Of a stretch of DNA of 64,000 nucleotides, positions 35,172 through 44,225 are shown in pieces. Numbering within the stretch: position 1 is the stretch's first letter; each line of letters opens with the position of its first letter. The notes beneath the pieces were generated by a model, which was given only the letters and a program-made list of their open reading frames with translations, was not told the origin of the DNA and made no database searches. The position numbers were made by a program, and so were the translations under genes. Source of the stretch: Streptomyces lienomycini (GTDB lineage: Bacteria; Actinomycetota; Actinomycetes; Streptomycetales; Streptomycetaceae); contig NZ_CP116257.1 in assembly GCF_027947595.1 (NCBI RefSeq), positions 6,942,001 to 7,006,000 on the forward strand. Reading direction: 5' to 3'.

Positions 35172-38100
35172 ATGCAGATCCGGCTGACCGTCGTAGACCC
35201 GCTGGGCCCGCATGCTTCGGTGGGGGGCCGCGCCGCGAGCTGCGACGTGCTGGTCACCGCACCGGCCGGCACGGCCCTGGCCGCGGTCGCCTCCGCGCTC
35301 GCCGCGGCGCTCCCCGGCGGCGAGGGCCCCGGCTCCGGCCAGGTGGTGCTGTACGCCGGTGCGCAGCGGCTCGACGGCCAGCGCAGCACCCTGGGCGAGC
35401 CTCCGCTGATCGACGGCGCCGTGCTCTGCCTGGGCGCCCCCGGCGAGCCCGACCCGCAGGCCGAGCCGGCCGACGTCCCCGCCCAGCTCCACGTGGTCGC
35501 GGGGCCCGACGCGGGCGGCGTCCACCTGCTGCACGGCGGCCAGATCCGGCTCGGCCGCTCCGCCGACGCCGACGTGGCGCTCGACGACCCGGACGTCTCC
35601 CGGATGCACTGCGCCGTGACCGTGGGTCCCGACGCCCGCGTCTCGGTCGCCGACCTCGGTTCCACCAACGGCACCACGCTGGACGGCACGCGCGTGGGCA
35701 GCCGCCCGGTCCGCTTCGCGCCGGGGGCGCTGCTGCGGATCGGCGAGTCTGCCCTGCGGCTCGTGCCGGTGCCTCCGGCGGCGGAGGCACGGGTGGCCAC
35801 GACACCGGACGGGGAGGGCCACGTACGGCTGTCCGGGGCCCGGACGCCCTCGCCGGGCGGCGGGGACGGTGCCGGTGACGCGGTGGTCCACGCGCGCGTG
35901 GCCGACGGGTCGCAGGGACAGGCCGGAGAGGCGGGCGGACGCTCCCGCGTGCCGGGCCCGGCCGGTCCGACCGGATTCGCCCGGGCTGCCGGGCCGGGCG
36001 GTGGGGACGCGCGCAGGCCCTCCGCGGCAGCCGGCCCCGCGCGCGGGGTGGCCGACGGGCCGGGCGGTTCGCCGCGTGCGCCCGGTGCCGCGGCCCCGGG
36101 CGCACCGGGCACCGCGGCCCACGGCGCCGGGGCGGACGGGACGACCGGGCCCACCGGACATGGCGGACCCGCCGGGCGGACTCATCACGCGTACGGCACA
36201 TCGGGGTACGCCGCGTCGGGGTACGGGGGCGGGTCGCCCGCGGAGCCGCCGCAGGTGCCCGGGCAGGGCCGCGCGCCCCGCATCGAGAGTCACGGCACCG
36301 GCCCCGCGGCGGGTCTGCCCCGGCAGTTCCCCGCCGGGGGCGAGACGCACGGCGGTGCCCGGGGCGCGGGTTCGTACGCGACGGGCGGCCCCGACGCGGG
36401 CGGGTACGCGACGGGCGGCCCCGACGCGGGCGGGTACCGCGCGGCAGGCCCGGGCACGCCGGGCGACGACGCGTACGGCCCGGGCTCCGCGGGCGCCGGT
36501 TCGTCCCGCCGGGCCCCTTCCGGTGCGGGTTCTCCCGGCCGGGAGGGCGGCGACGGCACGGCCGGCCGCGCGGGCGTGGGGGATCGGGAGAGCCGCGGGA
36601 GCGGGAGCGGCCCCGGTTCCGGTTCCGGCGACGGCGGCGCCCGCACCGGGCGCAAGGGGACTCCCCTGCGCGGCACCGACGTGCCGCAGGAGGTCCGCAG
36701 GCGGGGTGGGATAGGGGCGTGGGCGCGGCGGCTGACCGGTGGGCGCGCGACCGCGCAGGAGGCCACCGCGTCCGGCGCGCACGGGTACGACGAGGCGGCG
36801 CCCGGAGCGGTACCGACCGCCCCGGCCGGCCCCTCCCGCGCCCTCGAGACCTGGCCGGACCCCGCGTCGCTGCTGCTGACGGCCCTCGGGCCGGGGCCGC
36901 GGCTGTGGGAGCGCGGCCCGGACCACCCGGAGGCGCTCACCGTGCGGCTCGGTACGGCCGACCGGGTGGCGCCGGGCGGTGCGGCGCCGCTGCCCGCGGT
37001 GCCGGTGACCGCCGGTCTGCGCGAGGTCGGCGCGCTCGGACTCGCGGGCCCGCGGGAGCGGCTCGCCGGACTGGCCCGCTCGGTGCTGGCCCAGCTCGCC
37101 GCGCTGCACTCCGCCGACACCCTGGAGATCGTCCTGATCAGCGCGGACCGCGCCCGTCCGCTCGCCGAGCGGGACGCCGAGTGGTCCTGGCTGGGCTGGC
37201 TTCCGCAGGTGCGTCCGGGTCAGGGCCAGGACTGCCGCCTGCTGCTGGCCCACGACCGCGAACAGGCCATGGCCCGCGCCCACGAACTCCTGCGCCGTCT
37301 GGAGGACCACCTCCCGGACGGCGCCCCGCTCCCGGCGGCCCAGGACACGGGAGCAGCCCGGCAGCAGCCCTCCTGGGTGCGGCAGGACGACGGGCCCGCC
37401 CCGGCCGGCCGTTTCTCCGGGCCGTACACCGTGGTCGTCGTGGACGGGGACCCCGGCGGTGCCGACGTGCGCGAGGCGGTGGCCCGGCTGGCCCTGGAGG
37501 GCCCGCGGGCCGGGGTCCACGTCCTGTGCCTCGCCGAGACGGCCGCCGCCTCCCCCACCTCCCCGGTGGGGCGCACGTACGAGGCGGCCTGCGCGGTGTC
37601 GCCGGTGTTCCGGGAGTGCGGGGCCGTGGCGCTGCTCAGCGGCGACGTGGCGACGACCCTGCGGCTGCTGCGCGTGGCCCGCGCGAGTGCCGCCCCGGGG
37701 CCCCGGCCGCCCCCGCCGGACCGGTCGGCCACGGCACCCTCGGCACGGTGGACGCCGTCTCCCTGCCCTGGGCCGAGCGTTTCGCCCGCGCCCTGGCCCC
37801 GCTGCGCACCGGCACCGGTGTCGGCGGCGAGCGGCACGCGCGCGTGTCGGCGCCGCTGCCCCAGGCGGCCCGGCTCCTCGACGAGTTGGGCCTGGCGCGT
37901 GCCACCCCGGCCTCCCTGATGGCCCGTTGGGCCGACGCGGCCGACGACGCGGAGGCTCTCGGGGGACGCGCGCAGGCGGTGCTGGGTGCTGGTCCGCGCG
38001 GCCCCGTCGCGGTCGACCTCGCCGCCGAGGGACCGCACCTGCTGATCGAGGGGCCGCCCGGCAGCGGCCGCACCGAGCTGCTGCGGGCACTCGTCGCCTC

Positions 38101-39007
38101 GCTCGCCTCCGCCGAGCGCCCCGACCGACTCGGGGTCGTCCTCGTGGACGGCCGCGACAGCGTGAGTTCGGGCGGCGCCCACGGCGAGGGCCTGCGCGTG
38201 TGCACGGACGTACCGCACGTCACCACGCACCTCACCGCCAACGACCCCGTGCGGATGCGGGAGTTCGCACAGTCCCTGAGCGCGGAGCTGAAACGGCGTG
38301 CCGAGCTGCTCGGGCGGTCGGACTTCACCGAGTGGCACACCGGGCGGGAGGTGTCGGGCCGACTCGTCGCCCAGCGCACGCCCGCGGGCAAGGCACCCGC
38401 GCCGGTCTCCGACTCCGGGGACGTCGAGTCCCCGCCCAGCTCCACCCTGCGGTTGCGGCCGGGCGCGGCCAGGCGCCGGGCGGGTGCGGTGCCGCCGCTG
38501 CCCCGGCTCGTCGTGGTCGTGGACGACCTCGACGCCCTGGTCACGCCCCCGCTCGGTTCGCCCGGACGGCCCGCGGCGGGGTCGGTGATGCGGGCGCTGG
38601 AGGCCGTCGCGCGGGAGGGCGAGCGGCTCGGCGTCCACCTGGTGGCCGCCACCGCGCCCGACGGCCGTACGGACCGCACGGAGCCCGCCCTTCGCGCGAC
38701 CCTGCGCGTTGCCCTGGACGCCCCGGTGCCGGGACCGGACGAACCGATGCCGGGGCGTGGCCGGCTGGCCCGCGCGGACGGACGCGCCGTGGTGTTCCAG
38801 GGCGGCCGGGTCACGGGCCGCATCCCCCGCACGGCGACGCTGCGCCCCACGGTGGTCCCCCTGGAGTGGCACCGCATGGGCGACCCTCCCACCCGCCGCC
38901 CGGTCCGCGAACTGGGCAACGGCCCGACCGACTTGGCCCTGCTGGCCAGCGCGCTGGAAAGGGCGGCACGCGAGGTCTCGGCGGCGGAGGTCCCCTCGCT
39001 GCTGTAG
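35172..39007 (+). pseudogene. FHA-domain FtsK/SpoIIIE-like ATPase, frameshifted near 37700
   Basis: The frame opening at ATG 35172 encodes an FHA phosphothreonine-binding domain (about residues 120-195: IRLGRSADADVALDDPDVSRMHC...DLGSTNGTTLDG), a glycine/proline linker to about 520 and the first part of an FtsK/SpoIIIE-like ATPase, then degenerates and stops at 37919. The correct continuation is in another frame from about 37705 to 39007: LGTVDAVSLPWAERFARAL, a P-loop IEGPPGSGRTELLRAL, Walker B RLVVVVDDLDAL and a C-terminal domain. Adding one G to the CCGGGG run near 37700 restores a 1278-residue chain (AAPGAPAAPAGPVG). It may be a sequencing error, a true mutation or, less likely, programmed slippage. 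Next to two kinases, it may be their phospho-dependent partner. Confidence 0.8.
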
Positions 39008-39167
39008 AGGGTGTGAGCGACTCCATCAAGGCCTGAAACACCATGTCAATTAGAACGTATGTTTGATACCTTCCCCCGCGTCACAAAGGGTGATGGCGTG
39101 CACACGTTGAGGCAAAGGGGCCAAGTGGCCGCGTCGGATCCCGCTCGTTCCTGAACCAAGGAGTCGG

Positions 39168-42100
39168 ATGATCCGGAAACGGCGCTGGTCTCTCAGAAGA
39201 CACAGACGCGCTCGACGCATCTCGCTGGTGACGGCCTCTGTGGTGTTGCTCGGCCTGCTCGCGGTACCGACCGCCGCCGCCGACGGGGCCGCCGAAGGGC
39301 CCGTGGAGCCGATCCACCGGACCGCGCGCCAAAAGGTGGTGGACCTGTGGGCCACAGGTGGCGACGGGGTCAGGGCGGCAGCGGAAGCCGCTCTCCTCGG
39401 CGGCGGTGACGACATCGCCGCCTTCCTCGCCACGTACGAGGAGTTCCATACGCAGGATCTGCGGGTCGAGGCCGCGCAACTCACCGACCTGGGCGGGGAG
39501 AACACCCTGGCCGCTGTGCGACGGGCACTGGCCGGCTCCCAGAGGGACGTGGCCCAACTGGTCGAGGGCGGTTGGCTGGAACCGTTCGAGCAGGACCAGC
39601 GCGTGCGCGTGGCCCGCGCCGTCGACGCCGGTGGTCCCGAGGTGCAGGCGCGCGGCCGAGCGGCGCTCGGGGGTACGACCGAGGACGTGCAGGCGTTCCT
39701 GGACTCGGGGCTGACCGAGGCACAGCAACAGGACGACCGGGTTCTGGTCACCCAGCTCATCGCCGCGGGAGGAGCCCAGGTACGGGCCGCGGGCCGCCTC
39801 GCCCTAACGGGCACCGCCGACGACATCCGTGAGTTCCTCGACGTGGGGCAGTTCATCGCCCGCAGCCGCGACCAGGAGCACGCCACCGTCGCGGACCTGG
39901 CCGATCAGGCCGAACGGGCGGGCAAGCTGGCGGCCAAGGAGACCAAGGCCGCCGAGGACGCCTCCGCCGAAGCGGTCGAGGCGGCCGAGCTGGCCAAGGA
40001 GGCCGCGCAGCAGGCGGCGAAGGAGGCCGCGGCCACCAAGCAGGACTCGGCGGATGCCGCACGCGCGGCCGGCCGGGCAGCGAAGGCCGCCTCTTCGGCT
40101 GCCGTGGCGGCACAACGGGCCATCTCGGCGGCCAACTCCGCGAGCCGGTCCGCGCGCGTGGCCGCGCAGGCCGCCGCGCAGGCCGCAGCCGCGGCGGTCG
40201 GCGCCTCCAACGCCGCGTCCAACGCGCGTGGCGCAGCCGCCGCGGCGGCGACCGACGCCTCGAAGGCGGACGCGGCACGAAACGCCGCCGTCAAGGCCCG
40301 TGCGGCGGCCGAGGGAGCGACCAAGGCCGCTGACGCGGCGGATCAGGCGGTCAAGGCCGCCGGCGCCGCGGTACAGGCGGCGTCTTCGGCTGCGGGCGCC
40401 GGCGCGAACGCCGCCGCGGCGGCCGACGCCGCGGTCGTGGCGGGGCAGTACGCGGGTCAGAGCAGCACCGCGGCACAGCAGGCCCGGGCCGCAGCGGCGT
40501 CGGCTCACCGTCAGGCCGCGGAGGCCAATCGTGCCGCCGGTGCCGCCGAGTCGTTGGCCGGCCAGGCGGCCACGGCGGCCACCGAGGCACGCGACTCCGC
40601 CCGGTCCGCGGCAAGTCACGCGCGCAAGGCGGCGGACGCGGCCGAGGACGCCGCCGAGCACGCCGGTGAGGCCGCCGAGGCGGCGGAGCGGTCCACCGCA
40701 CACGCCGAAGCGGCGGCGGAGGCCGCGGACGCCGCTTCCGGGGCCGCCGCGAAGGCGAAGACGGTGTACACCCTGGCCCGCAAGATCGAGGCCGAGGAGC
40801 TTCTCACCCGTACCAACGCCGGTATCGCCAAGGCACGCGACCTGAAGGCGGAGGAGGAGGCCGCCGGGAAGCAGCGCGCGGAGCAGGCGGCCGCGGTCGA
40901 GGAGGCTCGCGACAAGGCCACGGAACTCACCCGTCAGGCCCAGGAAGGCGCCTCCGACGACGAAGTCGCCGGACTGGGGCGGCAGGTCGCCCTGCTCGAT
41001 CTGAGGCATGGCGGACCGTGGCTCCGGGCCGCCGCGCAGACGGCGTTGGGAGCGGACGCCGCGGGCGTGGTGGAGTACGTGGGCAGCGGCCGCGCCGACG
41101 CCCAGGCACAGGACGACCGCACCGAGGTCGAACGGCTGGCGGAGGAGAGTGCCGTCAAGGAGGTGCGGGACGCCGCCGAGGCCGCCTTGGACGGCGACGC
41201 CGCCGCGGTGAGCGCCTTCCTTCACGAGGGGCAGTACACGGCGGGCACCGAGGCGTTCCGCGTCGCGGTGGCCCAGGCGGCGGACGCCGGCGGACCCGTC
41301 GTCGGCGAGCGCGCACGGCAGGCACTGGGCACGGGGACGACCGCGGCCTACCGGACCTTCCTCACCAGCACCCTCGCCGAAGCGCAGGAGCAGGACGACC
41401 GGGTGACGGCCGCCCAGCTGATCGACACCGGTACCCCGGAGGTGAAGGCCGCCGCACGCATCGCTCTGGACGGCCCGGCCTACCTGCTTCACCGGTTCAT
41501 CGAGTCCACCCAGTACACCGCCCAGCGCAAGGACCTGCTGGCTCTCACGCACGATCAGCAGGTGCAGCAACTCGTCGCCGAGGCGGCGATGGCGGGCGCG
41601 CAGGCGCAGAAGGACGCGGCGACCGCGAACGCCACCGCCGCCAAGGCCCGCAACGCCGCCGAGGACGCGCAGAAGTGGGCGGACAAGGCCAAGGACTCGG
41701 CAGACCTCGCCGCGTCCTACGCCACGGAGGCCGACCAGCACGCACGGGACGCGGAGGCGTCCGCACGGCAGGCGGCGGAGTCGGCCAGAACGGCACGCGC
41801 CGCGGCACAACGGGCCGACAAGTCGGCACACCAGGCCGCGGTCTCGGCCGCCGATGCCACGCTGTCCGCCAATCTGGCCCAGAACTCGGCCGGCTCGGCC
41901 TGGGCGTCGGCCCAGCAGGCCCGGGTCTCCGCGGAACGGGCTGGCAAGAGCGCCACGGAGGCGAAGGCGGCGGCCCTGGGGGCCCTGACCGCGACGATCA
42001 CCAAGTACCGCGAGGAGGCGGAGCAGAGACGTCGTGAGGCCGTGGCCGAGAAGGAGGCCGCGGAGGCGCGGGGCACGACACCCGCGGAGTTGTACCGCTG

Positions 42101-43220
42101 CGGGCTGCTCGGCTGCGAGGCGCGGGACCATCCGGCGCGCTACTGCCAGCACAACGAGGTGATCTGTTCGCTCGCGGCGATCGGACCGGAAGCGGAAGCG
42201 GCCGGCAAGAGGCTCTGGGAGTTCGAGAAGGCCGTCCTCGGGCTCAGTGAGCTGGAGAACTGCGTACGGAAGGGCGATTTCAACTCCTGTGTGCAGCTGC
42301 ACCAGGACGTGCTCATCTCGGCGAAGTTCCGGGCGCTGGGCGTGGCGACGAGAGCCTTGCGCGACCTGATGCGCGGCTGCACGCAGTGCTTCCTGCCCGG
42401 CACCCGGGTCCTGCTCGCGGACGGAAGCAGCACCCCCATCGAGAAGGTCCACGTGGGGGACCGGGTCCGGGCCACGGATCCCGTCACCGGCGAGACCGGC
42501 GCACGCCGGGTCGCCCAGCGGATCGTCACGGAGAAGGGCGACAAGCACCTCTCCGCGATCACCATTCGAGGCCCCACCGGGGACCTCGGGACGGTCACGG
42601 CCACCGAGGACCACCCGTTCTGGAGCCCGAGCTTCCGGTCCTGGGCACCGGCCGGAGCCCTGCGGCCCGGCGACACCCTGCGCACCGACGGCGGCACCGG
42701 GGCGACCGTCGTCGCCACCCGCTCCCTCGACCGGCGGACCAGCACCTACAGTCTCACCGTCGAAGGTCTGCACTCCTTCTACGTGCTGGCAGGCGGCACC
42801 CCGCTCCTGGTGCACAACTCGGAGTGCAAGGTACTGGTGCTGGGAGTCAAAGAGCACGTCGAGAGTGAGACCACCCGACTCAACGGCTACAACTTCATGG
42901 ATCCGAAGCTGGAGGAAGTGGTCGGCACGCTACCCGATGGCACTCCATATACCGCGTGGATGGCGGAAGTCGAGAACGTGATGCGGCAAAATGGCAAGAT
43001 CTCCGTTTCCTTGAAGGGGTTCGACCCTCCCGGCGGTTCCTATCAGGAGAAGTTCGACCTCGCCCTGAAGCAGGTCGAGGAAGGAAAGTGGCGGTCCACG
43101 GAGTGGGAGATGAGCCGCCTCGTCTTCCACAACCGGGTGGGGAATCTCGACTGGGACAACATCACCTGGTGGGGGGACAAGGGGGAGAAAATCACCATCG
43201 ACGCACCGAAGGCGGGCTGA
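39168..43220 (+). CDS. Secreted polymorphic toxin: ALF repeats, Hint protease, C-terminal toxin domain
   Basis: This 1350-residue exported protein starts with a signal peptide (RRISLVTASVVLLGLLAVPTAAADG). Block 1 (about 50-245) has repeated A--AL-G---D---FL--G units of ALF type; an alanine-rich helical stalk runs to about 600; a second ALF block (about 605-790) and stalk run to about 965. A Cys-rich joint (CGLLGCEARDHPARYCQH...) leads to a Hint autoprotease starting at Cys1074 (CFLPGTRVLLADGS), with TATEDHPFW and a terminal VHN at 1215-1217. The last 132 residues (ECKVLVLGVKEHVE...WDNITWWGDKGEKITIDAPKAG) are the likely toxin, released by Hint cleavage. They loosely resemble what I recall of polymorphic toxin type 27; activity unknown. 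Two probable immunity genes follow. Confidence 0.85.
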   Translation: MIRKRRWSLRRHRRARRISLVTASVVLLGLLAVPTAAADGAAEGPVEPIHRTARQKVVDLWATGGDGVRAAAEAALLGGGDDIAAFLATYEEFHTQDLRVEAAQLTDLGGENTLAAVRRALAGSQRDVAQLVEGGWLEPFEQDQRVRVARAVDAGGPEVQARGRAALGGTTEDVQAFLDSGLTEAQQQDDRVLVTQLIAAGGAQVRAAGRLALTGTADDIREFLDVGQFIARSRDQEHATVADLADQAERAGKLAAKETKAAEDASAEAVEAAELAKEAAQQAAKEAAATKQDSADAARAAGRAAKAASSAAVAAQRAISAANSASRSARVAAQAAAQAAAAAVGASNAASNARGAAAAAATDASKADAARNAAVKARAAAEGATKAADAADQAVKAAGAAVQAASSAAGAGANAAAAADAAVVAGQYAGQSSTAAQQARAAAASAHRQAAEANRAAGAAESLAGQAATAATEARDSARSAASHARKAADAAEDAAEHAGEAAEAAERSTAHAEAAAEAADAASGAAAKAKTVYTLARKIEAEELLTRTNAGIAKARDLKAEEEAAGKQRAEQAAAVEEARDKATELTRQAQEGASDDEVAGLGRQVALLDLRHGGPWLRAAAQTALGADAAGVVEYVGSGRADAQAQDDRTEVERLAEESAVKEVRDAAEAALDGDAAAVSAFLHEGQYTAGTEAFRVAVAQAADAGGPVVGERARQALGTGTTAAYRTFLTSTLAEAQEQDDRVTAAQLIDTGTPEVKAAARIALDGPAYLLHRFIESTQYTAQRKDLLALTHDQQVQQLVAEAAMAGAQAQKDAATANATAAKARNAAEDAQKWADKAKDSADLAASYATEADQHARDAEASARQAAESARTARAAAQRADKSAHQAAVSAADATLSANLAQNSAGSAWASAQQARVSAERAGKSATEAKAAALGALTATITKYREEAEQRRREAVAEKEAAEARGTTPAELYRCGLLGCEARDHPARYCQHNEVICSLAAIGPEAEAAGKRLWEFEKAVLGLSELENCVRKGDFNSCVQLHQDVLISAKFRALGVATRALRDLMRGCTQCFLPGTRVLLADGSSTPIEKVHVGDRVRATDPVTGETGARRVAQRIVTEKGDKHLSAITIRGPTGDLGTVTATEDHPFWSPSFRSWAPAGALRPGDTLRTDGGTGATVVATRSLDRRTSTYSLTVEGLHSFYVLAGGTPLLVHNSECKVLVLGVKEHVESETTRLNGYNFMDPKLEEVVGTLPDGTPYTAWMAEVENVMRQNGKISVSLKGFDPPGGSYQEKFDLALKQVEEGKWRSTEWEMSRLVFHNRVGNLDWDNITWWGDKGEKITIDAPKAG

Positions 43221-43222
43221 CG

Positions 43223-43603
43223 ATGATCACAACCGATTCCTTCTCCTCCGACCGGACCTTCACGGTGTGGCAGTACACGATCGCCCACCACTCCCGGGTC
43301 CTGCTGCGCAGCCCGCGGCGCACGGACCGTGACAGCCGGATCGACCTGCACGTGGGAGGAGTGTCGGCCATGTTCCTGCGCCCCTCCTACGAACGGATCA
43401 CGATCCGTGAGGGCACGGAGGACGAGCGGCGCCGCGTGATCTCGCTTGTCGGCCCCGACCCGTTCGAGCGCGGACAGATCCTCCACATGATCGAAGGCGG
43501 TCACACGGCCGGCTTCGTCCTCGGAGGCCCTCTCCAGTACCACGAGAGCCACGCGTCGGACGACGAACCCTCCGGATTCCCTCCCATGCCCCCGACCGCA
43601 TAG
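43223..43603 (+). CDS. Probable immunity protein (copy 1)
   Basis: This 126-residue soluble protein starts two bases after the toxin stop, so it is surely co-expressed with it. I recognise no family. It is clearly paralogous to the next gene: SDRTFTVWQYTIAHHSRVLLRS against SDRIFTLWHYTAAHGNRLLLRA, RIDLHVGGV against RIDLHVDGV, and GFVLGGPLQYHE against GFVVGGPLRWQE. No signal peptide or membrane helix, as expected for a cytoplasmic antitoxin. The immunity role is inferred only from position, size and co-translation. The first residues (MITTDSFS) and the C-terminal tail (SGFPPMPPTA) differ from the paralogue. Confidence 0.78.
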   Translation: MITTDSFSSDRTFTVWQYTIAHHSRVLLRSPRRTDRDSRIDLHVGGVSAMFLRPSYERITIREGTEDERRRVISLVGPDPFERGQILHMIEGGHTAGFVLGGPLQYHESHASDDEPSGFPPMPPTA

Positions 43604-43722
43604 CGGTGGAGGCTCCGCGGCCCGGACCGGCACACCAGCGGTCCGGGCCGCGGCTCATGTCCCCACCTGTCCCCCCGTCCTCACGCGCCCCTGCGCGTCC
43701 TCACGAAGAAGCAACGGAAGAC

Positions 43723-44091
43723 ATGGCTGAGATTTTCCGCTCCGACCGGATCTTCACGCTCTGGCACTACACCGCGGCACACGGCAACCGCCTCCTGCTG
43801 CGTGCCAAGGCGGAAGCGGACGCACCCCGTATCGACCTGCACGTCGACGGCGTCGTCGGACTGCTGCTCGAACCGGTCTACCGCGGCCTGGTGATCCGCA
43901 CCGGCACACCGGCGGAGGCCGAGCGGGTGAGGACCGAGTTCGGTGTCCCGGTCGACGCGAACGTCCGTCTGCACGTGATCGGCGCGGACGGGATGCGGGG
44001 GTTCGTCGTGGGCGGTCCCCTGCGGTGGCAGGAGGACGGGGGCGGCTCCCGCGACCCTTCCCCCTTCGGCCCGATTCCCGGCACCCCCTGA
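43723..44091 (+). CDS. Probable immunity protein (copy 2, paralogue of the preceding gene)
   Basis: This 122-residue cytoplasmic protein has the same fold-level pattern as its neighbour: FRSDRIFTLWHYTAAHGNRLLLRAKAEADAPRIDLHVDGVVGLLLEPVYRGLVIRTGTPAEAERV...GFVVGGPLRW. The 119-base gap to copy 1 is non-coding. The ATG at 43723 follows CGGAAG. Having two diverged copies behind one toxin suggests either a backup or an orphan immunity gene kept against toxin variants of related strains. No enzyme motif is visible. Confidence 0.75.
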   Translation: MAEIFRSDRIFTLWHYTAAHGNRLLLRAKAEADAPRIDLHVDGVVGLLLEPVYRGLVIRTGTPAEAERVRTEFGVPVDANVRLHVIGADGMRGFVVGGPLRWQEDGGGSRDPSPFGPIPGTP

Positions 44092-44142
44092 CCGGACGAT
44101 CACGACGCGGTCACGATCCCCCTGTTGACGGCTGACGCGCTC

Positions 44143-44171
44143 TTGCCGCCCTCACCCGCCTGGCGTACACC
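44143..44171 (+). promoter_or_regulatory. Predicted promoter of the second sugar ABC operon
   Basis: TTGCCG (44143-44148) and TACACC (44166-44171) are spaced by 17 bases, in the 134-base gap before the binding-protein gene. A further TTGACG lies at 44124-44129. No clear operator palindrome was seen. Confidence 0.4.
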
Positions 44172-44225
44172 AGAGCGCACGGGACAGCGCCGAGCGTTCG
44201 ACGAGGAACGAAGAACGGGGCAGTG

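Noticed and set aside
39804..42857. Minus-strand open frame of about 1000 codons opposite the toxin gene
   Set aside because: It is a by-product of the extreme GC3 bias of the alanine-rich plus-strand gene; the protein is Gly/Arg/Leu-rich without motifs, start signals or neighbours.
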